Part shown: piece by piece, positions 23,349 through 30,982 of the stretch
Layout: each line of letters opens with the position of its first letter
Position numbering within the stretch: position 1 is the stretch's first letter
Assembly (NCBI RefSeq): GCF_014192015.1
Contig: NZ_JACHXJ010000014.1
Coordinates: 1 to 42,293 of the forward strand
Direction: 5' to 3'
DNA length: 42,293 bases
Source of the DNA: Paenibacillus rhizosphaerae
GTDB taxonomy: Bacteria; Bacillota; Bacilli; Paenibacillales; Paenibacillaceae
The notes under the pieces: model-generated
The model's database searches: none
What the model saw: the letters and a program-made list of their open reading frames with translations, nothing else
What the model was told of the DNA's origin: nothing
Translations under genes and position numbers: made by a program

Positions 23349-24236
23349 TTATTTCAACAATCGATCAACGATTTCCCTTGGATCCTTGAATCGCTTGAGA
23401 TGTTTAGTCTGGAATACGACCACCATACTCTGCTCTGGGATCACGCGGATCAATGATCCACCTGCACCGGATGCTGAATACCCGTCTTCCTCGACCCACC
23501 ATAAAAATCCGTAGTTCCCGATCTGCCGGCTTGTCGATGCATGGATCCATTCCTTAGGAATAAGTTGACGCCCACTCCACATGCCCTGCTGCAGATAGAG
23601 TTGACCGATAGTAGCCATATCTCGTCCGGTCATCGATAATATACCAATCCCTAATTGCTGTGGATCCTCTGCATGCCAAGGATTGATCGATAATTCGAGC
23701 GGTTCGAATAACCATTCCTGCGCGATCTCTCCAATCTTCCTACTCGTAGATCGGCACAGACAGGCTGCAAGGAGAAGTGCATCCGTATTCTTGTAGACCA
23801 TTTGCTGACCCATTACGTCTCTTACTGGAAGGGTTAGACTGAATTCTACCCAATGGCGACTCCGCATCGTTCGCTCCCAGATGGGCTGAGCGTCTCCTGC
23901 TAACCGCGGGTAATAGAATCCTGAACTCATCGTCAGGAGATGTCGCAGTGTTAGCCGTGATGTTTGAGGGTCCACATCTTTCCTATTCATCTCAGGAAAG
24001 AAGTCCAATACGTACCGATCAAGATCCGAGATGATCCCTTTATTCAATGCAATCCCAACAAGGGCAGATAAAATGCTCTTATTGACCGACATCACCGGGA
24101 AAGCATCCTCAGGCCCGGTATTACGATAATAACGCTCATGAACGATAGCACCGTTACGTAGTATGACCATACTAAGGACATTCGGATATTTCGCGATAAT
24201 CTCCGTATCTGCTTGAACCCATGATGAAGCTTCCAT
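23349..24236 (-). CDS. Serine hydrolase, beta-lactamase/PBP (class C-like) fold
   Basis: A 295-residue beta-lactamase-related hydrolase. The nucleophile motif SxxK is in VMSVNKSILSALVG, the YxN motif is MVYKNTDALLLAA, and a GxSGAGG-like C-terminal segment is near SASGAGGS. No signal peptide is visible, so it is cytoplasmic, as are many EstB/esterase-like members. It could cleave an ester or beta-lactam-like compound; the substrate is not predictable. Its ATG is 12 bases after the UvrA-like gene, with GGAGGTCGCACC as ribosome site, so the two form an operon, an arrangement fitting resistance to, or processing of, a small molecule. Confidence 0.85.
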   Translation of the reverse strand: MEASSWVQADTEIIAKYPNVLSMVILRNGAIVHERYYRNTGPEDAFPVMSVNKSILSALVGIALNKGIISDLDRYVLDFFPEMNRKDVDPQTSRLTLRHLLTMSSGFYYPRLAGDAQPIWERTMRSRHWVEFSLTLPVRDVMGQQMVYKNTDALLLAACLCRSTSRKIGEIAQEWLFEPLELSINPWHAEDPQQLGIGILSMTGRDMATIGQLYLQQGMWSGRQLIPKEWIHASTSRQIGNYGFLWWVEEDGYSASGAGGSLIRVIPEQSMVVVFQTKHLKRFKDPREIVDRLLK

Positions 24237-24248
24237 GGTGCGACCTCC

Positions 24249-26654
24249 TTAGAAATATGTACCGATTATGGAATTTGGCTGACGCATAAGCTCAGCAGGC
24301 GAACCTTCAGCTATAACTCTGCCACCTTCCTCTCCCCCGTTTGGACCGAGTTCAATGATCCAATCGCATACCTTTAGCACCGACAAATCATGCTCAATAA
24401 TCAACACCGAATTACCATGATCGACTAGGCTTCGCAATACGTCCATGAGCCGCTCTGCATCCGCGCAGCTAAGTCCCGATGTAGGTTCATCCAGAATATA
24501 GAGTATCCCGCCACTACGGCTTCTTCCTAAAGCTTTGGCAAGCTTAATCCGTTGCGCTTCACCACCGCTAATTGTTGTCGCCGGCTGTCCTAACCTTAAA
24601 TATCCCATGCCGATCTTCTCTAATAGATGAAGTGGTTCAGAAATCCGAGTTTCTTGCGCGAAAAAGTTGATCGCTTCTGTAACCGACATCTCAAGCACTT
24701 CCGCAATGTTCTTACCATTTAACTTAATGTCCAGTACATCTCGTTGGTATCGCAATCCCCCGCACACATGACAAGTCCATGTAAAGACATATCCACGCGT
24801 CTCCTTCTGAATGGATCCCTCACCTTGACATTCAGAACATCCACCAGTGGAATTAAACGAGAAATCCCCTACAGTGAATCCCTGTTCCTTGGACGATTGC
24901 AGATGAGCGAAAAACCCACGAATATGATCAAAGATCCCGATGTAGCTTGCTGGCGTGGATGTCTTAGACCGCCCGATTGGGGATTGGGTAACGACAGATA
25001 CGCCGCCTAGGTCGGATTGGCCTTCGAGTGCTGTTCCCGCATGATTAATTTCTAACAGCTGCTCTTCATCAGAGTGTGCTTCCTCCATCTCCACTTCAGC
25101 GGCAATCTTGGATCGTGTGAAGCATTGCTCGAGAAGTGGGACCAACGTTGCGGAGATCAGCGAGCTTTTTCCGCTTCCCGAAACGCCAGCTACGCCGACC
25201 AACCTCCCTAGTGGTATATCGACAGTTATATCCTTCAGATTATGGGTTATAGCATGCTTGATTGTCAGTCTGGGCGTTGTATCGGTAATTGGCATCCCTT
25301 GACGAAACACAGAATAGCTTTCATGGATCGTGCCAGCTTTCGTTTGAAGATAAGGTGCGATAGATGATGTCACGCACTCCAAATAGCCCTCCAAGTCTCC
25401 TTCGTAGACAAGTCTGCCTCCTTCTGTCCCTGCTCCCGGACCGATCTCGATGATCCAGTCGGCTGACCGAATCACACCAAGATCATGCTCAACAACGATG
25501 ACGCTGTTCCCTTGCTGTTGAAGTTCTTTTAACCGATCGATGACCTTCGCTTTCTCTCTCTCATGCAATCCAACTGTAGGCTCGTCAAAAATATAGATGA
25601 GACCTTCCAGCTCCGACTCCAAATGTGATGCAAGAAACAGTCGCTGGAGTTCTCCGCCGCTTAACGAAGGTGTACGCCGATATAATGAGAGGTGGGACAA
25701 CCCTAGATCGCTGAGATCATGAAGCTGTTTCCGAATTTGCTGCAACACACGCGCGAGATTAGGAATCGCATTGGTAATTCGCGATTCATGTGCCTCCCAG
25801 AAATCGGCTTGTTCATTCAATGTCTTCTCGGCCAGCGCACTAATATCCAGTCCTGCAATAGTTACCTGTCTTGCTTCTTCTCCGATTCTAGCGCCGTGAC
25901 AAGAAGTGCAGATTGTCTTAGCCTTACTGTCTGTCCCGAGTTGGATCCTTCTCAGGAAAGGCATTAATCCTTCGTATCCAACAGATAGGTCCCCATGGAG
26001 ATAGGCTTGTTGAACTTCGTGAGCTAGATGATAATAGGAGTCATCGAGATCGAAGTGATAGGCTTTCGCAAGTCGTCTCAAGCCATCTTTCAACTTGCCT
26101 GGCGTTCCCCGGATGATCGAATACCGCTCGAAATGCCGCTCGACTAGCGCCTGCTCTTCCGTTAATGTGGAGATGCTTCCTGTACCCAAGCACCGCAGAC
26201 ACATGCCTTGCGGCGAAAGAAAGTTAAAGCACTCAACAGATAGTGCTTCCGTCTGTTGCCTACAAGCGTGGCAAATTCGGGAATGATCCGTTCGTTCCCC
26301 ACATGTACACTGATATTGCCCACCAAGCGAGTAGACAAGCTGCATCAGACCAAGCAATCTCGTCCGCGTCCCTACCATGCTTCGAGGATTAGATTGCCTA
26401 ATGATCCCCTGCTCAACAGCGACGGTTGGCACGATGCCCGTTATTGCATCGTATAGTTCCTCTTCCATCGTTGGAGACGAACCAATAGCCCGTTCATATC
26501 TGCGTCTGCCTTCCCGATAGAGCAAATCAAACGCCAGCGTCGATTTCCCTGATCCACTGACTCCAGTAATAACTACGAATTTCCCTTTTGGAATATCTAG
26601 GGATAACGATTGTAAGTTATGGAGTCTCGCATCTCGGATTCGAATGGGATTCAT
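24249..26654 (-). CDS. UvrA-like ABC ATPase (UvrA2/DrrC type)
   Basis: About 801 residues with two ABC ATPase halves. P-loops are GVSGSGKSTLAFD (about 32-44) and GVSGSGKSSLI; ABC signatures are LSGGELQR and ISGGEAQR; zinc modules include CTCGERTDHSRICHACR, CLRCLGTG and CSECQGEGS. It is about 140 residues shorter than UvrA, consistent with loss of the UvrB-binding part, as in UvrA2 and the DrrC daunorubicin-resistance protein. A role in relieving DNA-bound drugs is inference from those relatives. I prefer the ATG at 26654 after CGAGGTAGATCAC; an ATG at 26672 sits too close to AGGAG. It follows a 43-codon small ORF by a few bases and precedes the serine hydrolase. Confidence 0.85.
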   Translation of the reverse strand: MNPIRIRDARLHNLQSLSLDIPKGKFVVITGVSGSGKSTLAFDLLYREGRRRYERAIGSSPTMEEELYDAITGIVPTVAVEQGIIRQSNPRSMVGTRTRLLGLMQLVYSLGGQYQCTCGERTDHSRICHACRQQTEALSVECFNFLSPQGMCLRCLGTGSISTLTEEQALVERHFERYSIIRGTPGKLKDGLRRLAKAYHFDLDDSYYHLAHEVQQAYLHGDLSVGYEGLMPFLRRIQLGTDSKAKTICTSCHGARIGEEARQVTIAGLDISALAEKTLNEQADFWEAHESRITNAIPNLARVLQQIRKQLHDLSDLGLSHLSLYRRTPSLSGGELQRLFLASHLESELEGLIYIFDEPTVGLHEREKAKVIDRLKELQQQGNSVIVVEHDLGVIRSADWIIEIGPGAGTEGGRLVYEGDLEGYLECVTSSIAPYLQTKAGTIHESYSVFRQGMPITDTTPRLTIKHAITHNLKDITVDIPLGRLVGVAGVSGSGKSSLISATLVPLLEQCFTRSKIAAEVEMEEAHSDEEQLLEINHAGTALEGQSDLGGVSVVTQSPIGRSKTSTPASYIGIFDHIRGFFAHLQSSKEQGFTVGDFSFNSTGGCSECQGEGSIQKETRGYVFTWTCHVCGGLRYQRDVLDIKLNGKNIAEVLEMSVTEAINFFAQETRISEPLHLLEKIGMGYLRLGQPATTISGGEAQRIKLAKALGRSRSGGILYILDEPTSGLSCADAERLMDVLRSLVDHGNSVLIIEHDLSVLKVCDWIIELGPNGGEEGGRVIAEGSPAELMRQPNSIIGTYF

Positions 26655-26675
26655 ATGTGATCTACCTCGCATCTC

Positions 26676-26807
26676 CTAGAAAAATTTCTTCCTACATATC
26701 GTCTGAATCCTAGAGTGACATGCGATATTTGAATCCGAGTTGTCGGTTATTTCATCGTTTTCTAGCATTTCACTGATCAATGCATTGTCAGTTACCTTGT
26801 TCACCAT
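26676..26807 (-). CDS. Small ORF, 43 residues, possible precursor or leader peptide
   Basis: An ATG after GGGGAGGAGGATA, an excellent ribosome site, opens a 43-codon frame ending at TAG just before the UvrA-like gene. The N-terminal half is acidic (NALISEMLENDEITD). The C-terminal half carries Ser/Thr and two Cys, then a basic-aromatic end (IACHSRIQTICRKKFF). This leader/core layout recalls modified or bacteriocin-like peptides, but no maturation enzyme is adjacent. The alternative is a leader peptide that couples or attenuates translation of the resistance-type genes downstream. I know of no homologue. Confidence 0.45.
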   Translation of the reverse strand: MVNKVTDNALISEMLENDEITDNSDSNIACHSRIQTICRKKFF

Positions 26808-26956
26808 TATCCTCCTCCCCATTTTCCATTAATGGAAACATACATTCTCCACTAAGTAAATAATCCCCTCTTTTCAATGGAATTTTTTCGAAAAATGATT
26901 GTATCTAATAAGTTCTCACTACTTATCAATTCATTTTCCAATCGCCGCAGCAGGCT

Positions 26957-27055
26957 TGTTGTACTAAACTGCCCGTTAGCGTAATGAAGCTGCCGAACAG
27001 CGCCGGCAGCTTCTTCAAACGTTTGTTTATTCAACTATCGTTTCTCGTTAGCTTA
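26957..27055 (-). repeat. Cassette-end repeat, copy 8 (reverse)
   Basis: Reading the minus strand: left motif GCTAACGAGAAACGATAG (27035-27052) contains the TAA stop of the DinB-like gene. The hairpin is GAAGCTGCCG (27013-27004) with CGGCAGCTTC (26995-26986). The right motif is CGCTAACGGGCAGTTTAG (about 26982-26965). Confidence 0.85.
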
Positions 27056-27500
27056 GTCGCCCATTCATTTGTTTAAGGTGATGGATATCGTGATCAATGA
27101 ATATCTTCAAGTATTTATCAACTGTAAATTGACGTTTCCCAGAACCAATTGTGAACTTAGCATTACTGTCGATTCCAGATATGGCTTCAATTAATAGTCT
27201 TCGATTCAGGACAAACTCATCTATTAAAGAACCTATTGTTGTAAAAACATTTATGTATTCGATGGCTTCTCTATTATGTAAGTCATGATCAGGGAAAGCG
27301 TTCAAGTTTGCACCCTCATTCATATATGGTACATGATTCCCTAAAATGAACTTATCCCAATAATATAGATGTCCTATGATTTCCTTGACTGACCACTTAC
27401 CCTCACTTATTGGCTCAAGAAGACGTTGTTCATCGAATTCTTTATACTTCAGTATTTCTTCTGCTGTCTGACCATAACTTAAAGCTGCTTTATTACTCAT
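27048..27500 (-). CDS. DinB-like/YfiT-type four-helix protein
   Basis: A 150-residue DinB-superfamily protein, a four-helix bundle that usually binds a divalent metal through three His. Likely ligands are the His in SVKEIIGHLYYWDKF and those in IDHDIHHLKQMNG. Family members are metal-dependent thiol transferases or hydrolases, and many are stress-induced; the substrate is unknown. GGAGGTTAAATAA precedes the ATG. The last codons and the stop (CTAAGCTAACG) lie within the left motif of the cassette-end repeat, so gene and repeat are fused end to end. Confidence 0.8.
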   Translation of the reverse strand: MSNKAALSYGQTAEEILKYKEFDEQRLLEPISEGKWSVKEIIGHLYYWDKFILGNHVPYMNEGANLNAFPDHDLHNREAIEYINVFTTIGSLIDEFVLNRRLLIEAISGIDSNAKFTIGSGKRQFTVDKYLKIFIDHDIHHLKQMNGRLS

Positions 27501-27597
27501 TTATTTAACCTCCATTTCAGATATGCAAATAAGTTAATTTTATCCATTAACAACACATATGTAAAGAACGTTTGTTCTGACTTTTGTGCCTTGGATT

Positions 27598-27692
27598 AAA
27601 CTGTACTGCCCGTTAGCGTAATGAAGCTGCCGATCAGCACCGGCAGCTTCTTCCTGGTCGATTATTCAACTATCGTTTCCCGTTAGCCTAAC
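27598..27692 (-). repeat. Cassette-end repeat, copy 9 (reverse)
   Basis: On the minus strand, left motif GGCTAACGGGAAACGATAG contains the TAA stop of the membrane protein gene at 27683. A GAAGCTGCCGG/TCGGCAGCTTC hairpin follows, then right motif CGCTAACGGGCAGTACAG. It is nearly identical to copy 8 in the hairpin. Confidence 0.85.
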
Positions 27693-28048
27693 GAGGATAA
27701 TTTGTTTTTGTACTTACAGTAATACCACCCTGAACTAAAAGCGATTACAAGATGTAACAGATAAGGTGAGTATTCAATATATCTTTCTGGAATTCTTGCC
27801 ATTTGGTCTATTATTAAAAACCCCCAAGTCAACTGATACGTGAAATTAAGTAAAAATATGGGCTTTCGCATACGATGCCAACCTTTTGAGTATATCGCGA
27901 TTCCCAAAAAGATTTGAATAAAACACCATATTAAGCTCAATTCCGCCGATTCTACACCCCAAAAGAACTGTAATATTGGTGGGAAATATAATATCCCCGT
28001 TGTTGTTGTTGCCCACCCGATAACCGGTAAAAAGTTATCTGCTTTTAT
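27683..28048 (-). CDS. Small multi-pass membrane protein
   Basis: Not assigned to a family. The frame continues upstream of the internal TTG at 27940 for another 36 codons (DNFLPVIGWATTTTGILYFP...), directly downstream of AAGGAGGGGTTCAA. The natural start there is ATA at 28048, perhaps a mutated ATG, giving about 121 residues. Four hydrophobic segments are visible: VIGWATTTTGILYFPPILQF, LIWCFIQIFLGIAIY, FLLNFTYQLTWGFLII and LLHLVIAFSSGWYYC. A start at 27940 would lose the first helix. The stop codon TAA belongs to the next cassette-end repeat. Confidence 0.6.
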   Translation of the reverse strand: MKADNFLPVIGWATTTTGILYFPPILQFFWGVESAELSLIWCFIQIFLGIAIYSKGWHRMRKPIFLLNFTYQLTWGFLIIDQMARIPERYIEYSPYLLHLVIAFSSGWYYCKYKNKLSSLG

Positions 28049-28106
28049 TTGAACCCCTCCTTGTTCACCTTACTTTATTCTTTCCTATAGTGTCTGATAG
28101 GAATCT

Positions 28107-28595
28107 TTAGTCTATGGTTATAATCTGCCATTCACCACTTTGATCTTTTTCAAAATAGAATGTATATCCCATTTCCTTTGCTCCATCACCTTGTTCTTTT
28201 CCTCTCACTTGCACCAGAGTGCGCCCGCCTTCTTCATGCGCTTTATCAACATCCGTGAAATTTACGGGATTGTCTAAGAGATAGTCATGCTCGGTACCGA
28301 TATTCGGACTTAGCGTCTTATGGAACGCTTGTACATCCTTAGCGACGATCGCCTCAATTGATGCCTTGAGCTTTTCTTTTATGGCATCATCAATTAGCGG
28401 ATCTTTAATCTCACTCCATTTGACGTTATCGCTACTGGAGAGTGTAGATCTGTTATCTGTTTCTGTTATGGAACCTGTATCCGGAGTGACAGACTCTGCG
28501 GTATTATTGGATACTGCTTGTTCTTGATTTCCACAAGCCGCTAGAAATGTTGCCGAAAATATTAGGGTAGCAATGCTTAATGTAACTTTATTCAT
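28107..28595 (-). CDS. Putative lipoprotein
   Basis: A 162-residue lipoprotein. The signal peptide ends in the lipobox LAAC (residues 18-21), so Cys21 should be lipidated and the protein anchored outside the membrane. A Ser/Thr-rich linker (about 25-55) leads to a small domain with alternating strands (GRTLVQVRGKEQ, MGYTFYFEKDQSGEWQII), which resembles NTF2/SnoaL-like or DUF4878-type folds; this is a weak match. The function is unknown. AAAAAGGGAAGTGTACTT precedes the ATG. No cassette-end repeat separates it from the membrane protein gene, so these two may share a unit. Confidence 0.7.
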   Translation of the reverse strand: MNKVTLSIATLIFSATFLAACGNQEQAVSNNTAESVTPDTGSITETDNRSTLSSSDNVKWSEIKDPLIDDAIKEKLKASIEAIVAKDVQAFHKTLSPNIGTEHDYLLDNPVNFTDVDKAHEEGGRTLVQVRGKEQGDGAKEMGYTFYFEKDQSGEWQIITID

Positions 28596-28827
28596 AAGTA
28601 CACTTCCCTTTTTATTTTATTACTATATACTTTCATATATGTAAATTTTACCATAAAATAAAGAACTTTGCCTTCCAGTGTAATAAATGGATGTAAGGTC
28701 TTTTAAATCGAAACTTAGAAATTCTGTTTCAAATGAAGCCCGTTGGGTTTTGTAACTTTATTCTTTTGTTTGCGTTCTTATACTGTAAGACGATTCAGAT
28801 TAAGGCATTTTTCGGAGGGATTACATT

Positions 28828-29508
28828 TTGAAAAATAAAATTCTTGTTGGGATTACCGTTCTTATGGCTTCAATCTTATTGTGCGGCACAATTTTTGCGG
28901 CGACTGGTAAAATCAAAATCATCGTCGACGGTAAAGAGGCTGCAGCGGATGTTGCTCCCAAAAATGAAAACGGGCGTGTTCTCGTCCCTATCAGTACGAT
29001 TTCGAAGGCACTGGGGTCGGGTGTCCAATGGAATGCGAAAACGCAGTCCGTAATCATTAATTCGAAACCAGATATTTGGAACGATGACTTAAATTTTATC
29101 AGTACTAATATCATCGAAATTGATAATTTATTCCATTCGTATTTTAACTATTATAACACTAAAGAAACCGGTTACGATGATTTGGTAACGTCAACATTCA
29201 AAAGTGATTTTGTAGACCCGAAAACCATCATATCGAAGGTCCAAGACAAGATCATTGACTACCGCATTATCGATGCGAAATTTATCGGCACTCTAGATGA
29301 TCCCTACAGGTTTAAATTCCGCGTGGAAGTAGTGAAGTACACTAATATGGAGGTAATCCCGACTCATTTTGAGAAGCTTCAATTAGATATTGATGTTTTT
29401 AATAAGAAAGGTGTTTATCTAATCGATGGCATTTGGGTAAAAGGGAAAGAAGTAATAAAATCCTATACTGTTTTCCCAGGATTAACTCTTGATGGACGCG
29501 AACGCTAA
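28828..29508 (+). CDS. Secreted stalk-domain protein with extra C-terminal domain
   Basis: A 226-residue secreted protein. Residues 1-23 are a signal peptide (KILVGITVLMASILLCGTIFA). Residues 25-75 are a half stalk domain (KIKIIVDGKEAAADVAPKN, then VLVPISTISKALGSGVQWNAKT). Residues 90-226 are a separate alpha/beta domain that resembles SnoaL/NTF2-like folds (LFHSYFNYYNTKETG...), which I cannot assign firmly. The start is TTG after TTCGGAGGGATTACATT. It lies on the + strand inside a region of mostly minus-strand genes, together with the next gene, and no cassette-end repeat follows. Confidence 0.8.
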   Translation: MKNKILVGITVLMASILLCGTIFAATGKIKIIVDGKEAAADVAPKNENGRVLVPISTISKALGSGVQWNAKTQSVIINSKPDIWNDDLNFISTNIIEIDNLFHSYFNYYNTKETGYDDLVTSTFKSDFVDPKTIISKVQDKIIDYRIIDAKFIGTLDDPYRFKFRVEVVKYTNMEVIPTHFEKLQLDIDVFNKKGVYLIDGIWVKGKEVIKSYTVFPGLTLDGRER

Positions 29509-29595
29509 TCCGGCATACCTGAAGATGTATAATAAATGGCGTAGACTAAAATCTCCTTGGGCTATGGACATAAATCCAATCAAATGAGGTGTTTT

Positions 29596-30531
29596 ATGAA
29601 GGGTCTTGAAATCTGCGAAAAATTCTTTTTTGAAATTGGTCTCCCCCAAATAAAAAAAGAGATTCCTGAAGTCTTGCCGTTTTTAGCAGCTGGGTTGTTT
29701 GGTGGATCTCAGTGTCATGGAAATGATGATGAAGTCTCAAGAGATCACGGATGGGGACCAGGATTTGGTGTATGGTTAAGCAAGGAAAATAAGGACCTGT
29801 ATGGAGAAAGTTTACAAAAGACATTAGACAAACTTCCCAAGGAGTACTTGAATTACAAATGGTCCAAAGGAGCTCAACGCGCTTGTCCTATATTCGAAAT
29901 CAATTCATATATTAAGCAGATTACCGGTTATGAAGACGCTCCAGAAAATGATTTGGAATGGTTAAACATCAAAGAAGAAAATCTTTTCGAAATTACACAT
30001 CGTCCGATTTTTTATGATGCGAGTGGCGAGGTAAGCCGACGATTTCAAAAATTCGCTACGTACCCTGAGGATATTTGGAAAATGAGGTTGTCAGAAACCT
30101 TATCAAATCTCTGGTTATGGAGCGTCAAGTATATTAAAAGAGCTGTGATACGGGGTGATATTACCTCGGCTCGGTTTAATTGGGGGCGATTTGCGGAATA
30201 TGCCATGAAATCCGGTTTCTTATTAAGTAAAAAATATGCTCCTTATGAAAAATGGTTGTATACTGAGTTCTCTAAGTTGCCTGATTTTGGTAAAGGGATA
30301 GGAACATTACTGGTTGAAGGTTTAGACAATCCAATGAAGTTGGGTGGATTAGCGTCTGAGATAGAAAAGGTTTATATAGAAAAAGTCGCCTCTCTTGGAT
30401 TTAAACCCTTTGATCCTCCTCTTCCACCTGATGCTTATGTTGCTTATGAAGATAATGAACTGTTGAAATATGCAAGGGGAGTCCAAAGATCAATTAAGAA
30501 AAGCGAAATTCAGAGTGGCTCAAATCATTGA
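29596..30531 (+). CDS. DUF4037-type protein (nucleotidyltransferase-like)
   Basis: A 311-residue protein of the DUF4037 kind. The signature is the segment FGGSQCHGNDDEVSRDHGWGP (about residues 34-54), a GS...D-x-D pattern like the metal site of the nucleotidyltransferase fold. The rest is helical and may bind substrate. The activity is unproven in the family as far as I know; relatives are linked to small-molecule or RNA modification. I chose the ATG at 29596 because of TGAGGTGTTTT; an ATG at 29557 is unlikely. Same strand as the stalk protein, 87 bp on. Confidence 0.75.
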   Translation: MKGLEICEKFFFEIGLPQIKKEIPEVLPFLAAGLFGGSQCHGNDDEVSRDHGWGPGFGVWLSKENKDLYGESLQKTLDKLPKEYLNYKWSKGAQRACPIFEINSYIKQITGYEDAPENDLEWLNIKEENLFEITHRPIFYDASGEVSRRFQKFATYPEDIWKMRLSETLSNLWLWSVKYIKRAVIRGDITSARFNWGRFAEYAMKSGFLLSKKYAPYEKWLYTEFSKLPDFGKGIGTLLVEGLDNPMKLGGLASEIEKVYIEKVASLGFKPFDPPLPPDAYVAYEDNELLKYARGVQRSIKKSEIQSGSNH

Positions 30532-30570
30532 CTTTTTTGGATACAGCTCTCGTAATTTTATTATGACGTA

Positions 30571-30630
30571 ATAAAAAATACCTACACGATACCAGACGAA
30601 CAAAAAGGCACCGTGTAGGCGTTTTGATTC
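30571..30630 (+). terminator. Possible terminator after the DUF4037 gene
   Basis: CCTACACG (about 30581-30588) pairs with CGTGTAGG across a 24-base loop, followed by CGTTTTGATT. The stem is short for so large a loop, so terminator activity is uncertain. The rest of 30630-30780 contains no gene I can name. Confidence 0.4.
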
Positions 30631-30782
30631 CCGGCATAAAGGCACGTGAAATGGAATTCAAGGACAAATGTGGTGCTAACGGACGACAAGTATTGCCCAA
30701 ATCTGTTCTCGATGATATTCACCGGATCCGGCGGGTACGCGAATTTCACTGCTGTAAGTAAAGCGATGCTAAAAGAAGTTAC

Positions 30783-30875
30783 ACTATTCTGCCTGTTAGT
30801 TGAATGAAGCCAGCCGGTCAAAGTGACCGGCTGGTTTCTTGTCTTTATTGAGCTATCGTATCCCGTTAGTTTAAC
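30783..30875 (-). repeat. Cassette-end repeat, copy 10 (reverse)
   Basis: On the minus strand: left motif AACTAACGGGATACGATAG (about 30873-30852), hairpin AACCAGCCGGTCACTTTGACCGGCTGG (30834-30810) and right motif AACTAACAGGCAGAATAG (about 30802-30784). It is about 40 bp beyond copy 11, so the two delimit a unit with no gene. Confidence 0.8.
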
Positions 30876-30915
30876 AGATTGTTTATGCTTAACATCCCTT
30901 CACTGGTCAATAACG

Positions 30916-30982
30916 ATTAGCTGCCGATCAGCGTCGACAGCTATTTTCGAGTGTTATTCAACTATCGTTCCTCAGTAGTTTA
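30916..30982 (-). repeat. Cassette-end repeat, copy 11 (reverse, right motif lost)
   Basis: Left motif CTACTGAGGAACGATAG contains the TGA stop of the S51-fusion gene. The hairpin is decayed (ATAGCTGTCGACGCTGATCGGCAGCTA), and no clear right motif remains. Confidence 0.65.

Noticed and set aside
26852..27034. 60-codon minus-strand ORF across a cassette-end repeat
   Set aside because: It reads through the hairpin and right motif of the repeat; the frame is open by chance and has no ribosome site.
30582..30821. 79-codon minus-strand ORF before copy 10
   Set aside because: It has no credible start, overlaps the repeat, and its text matches no family; may be decayed coding DNA.
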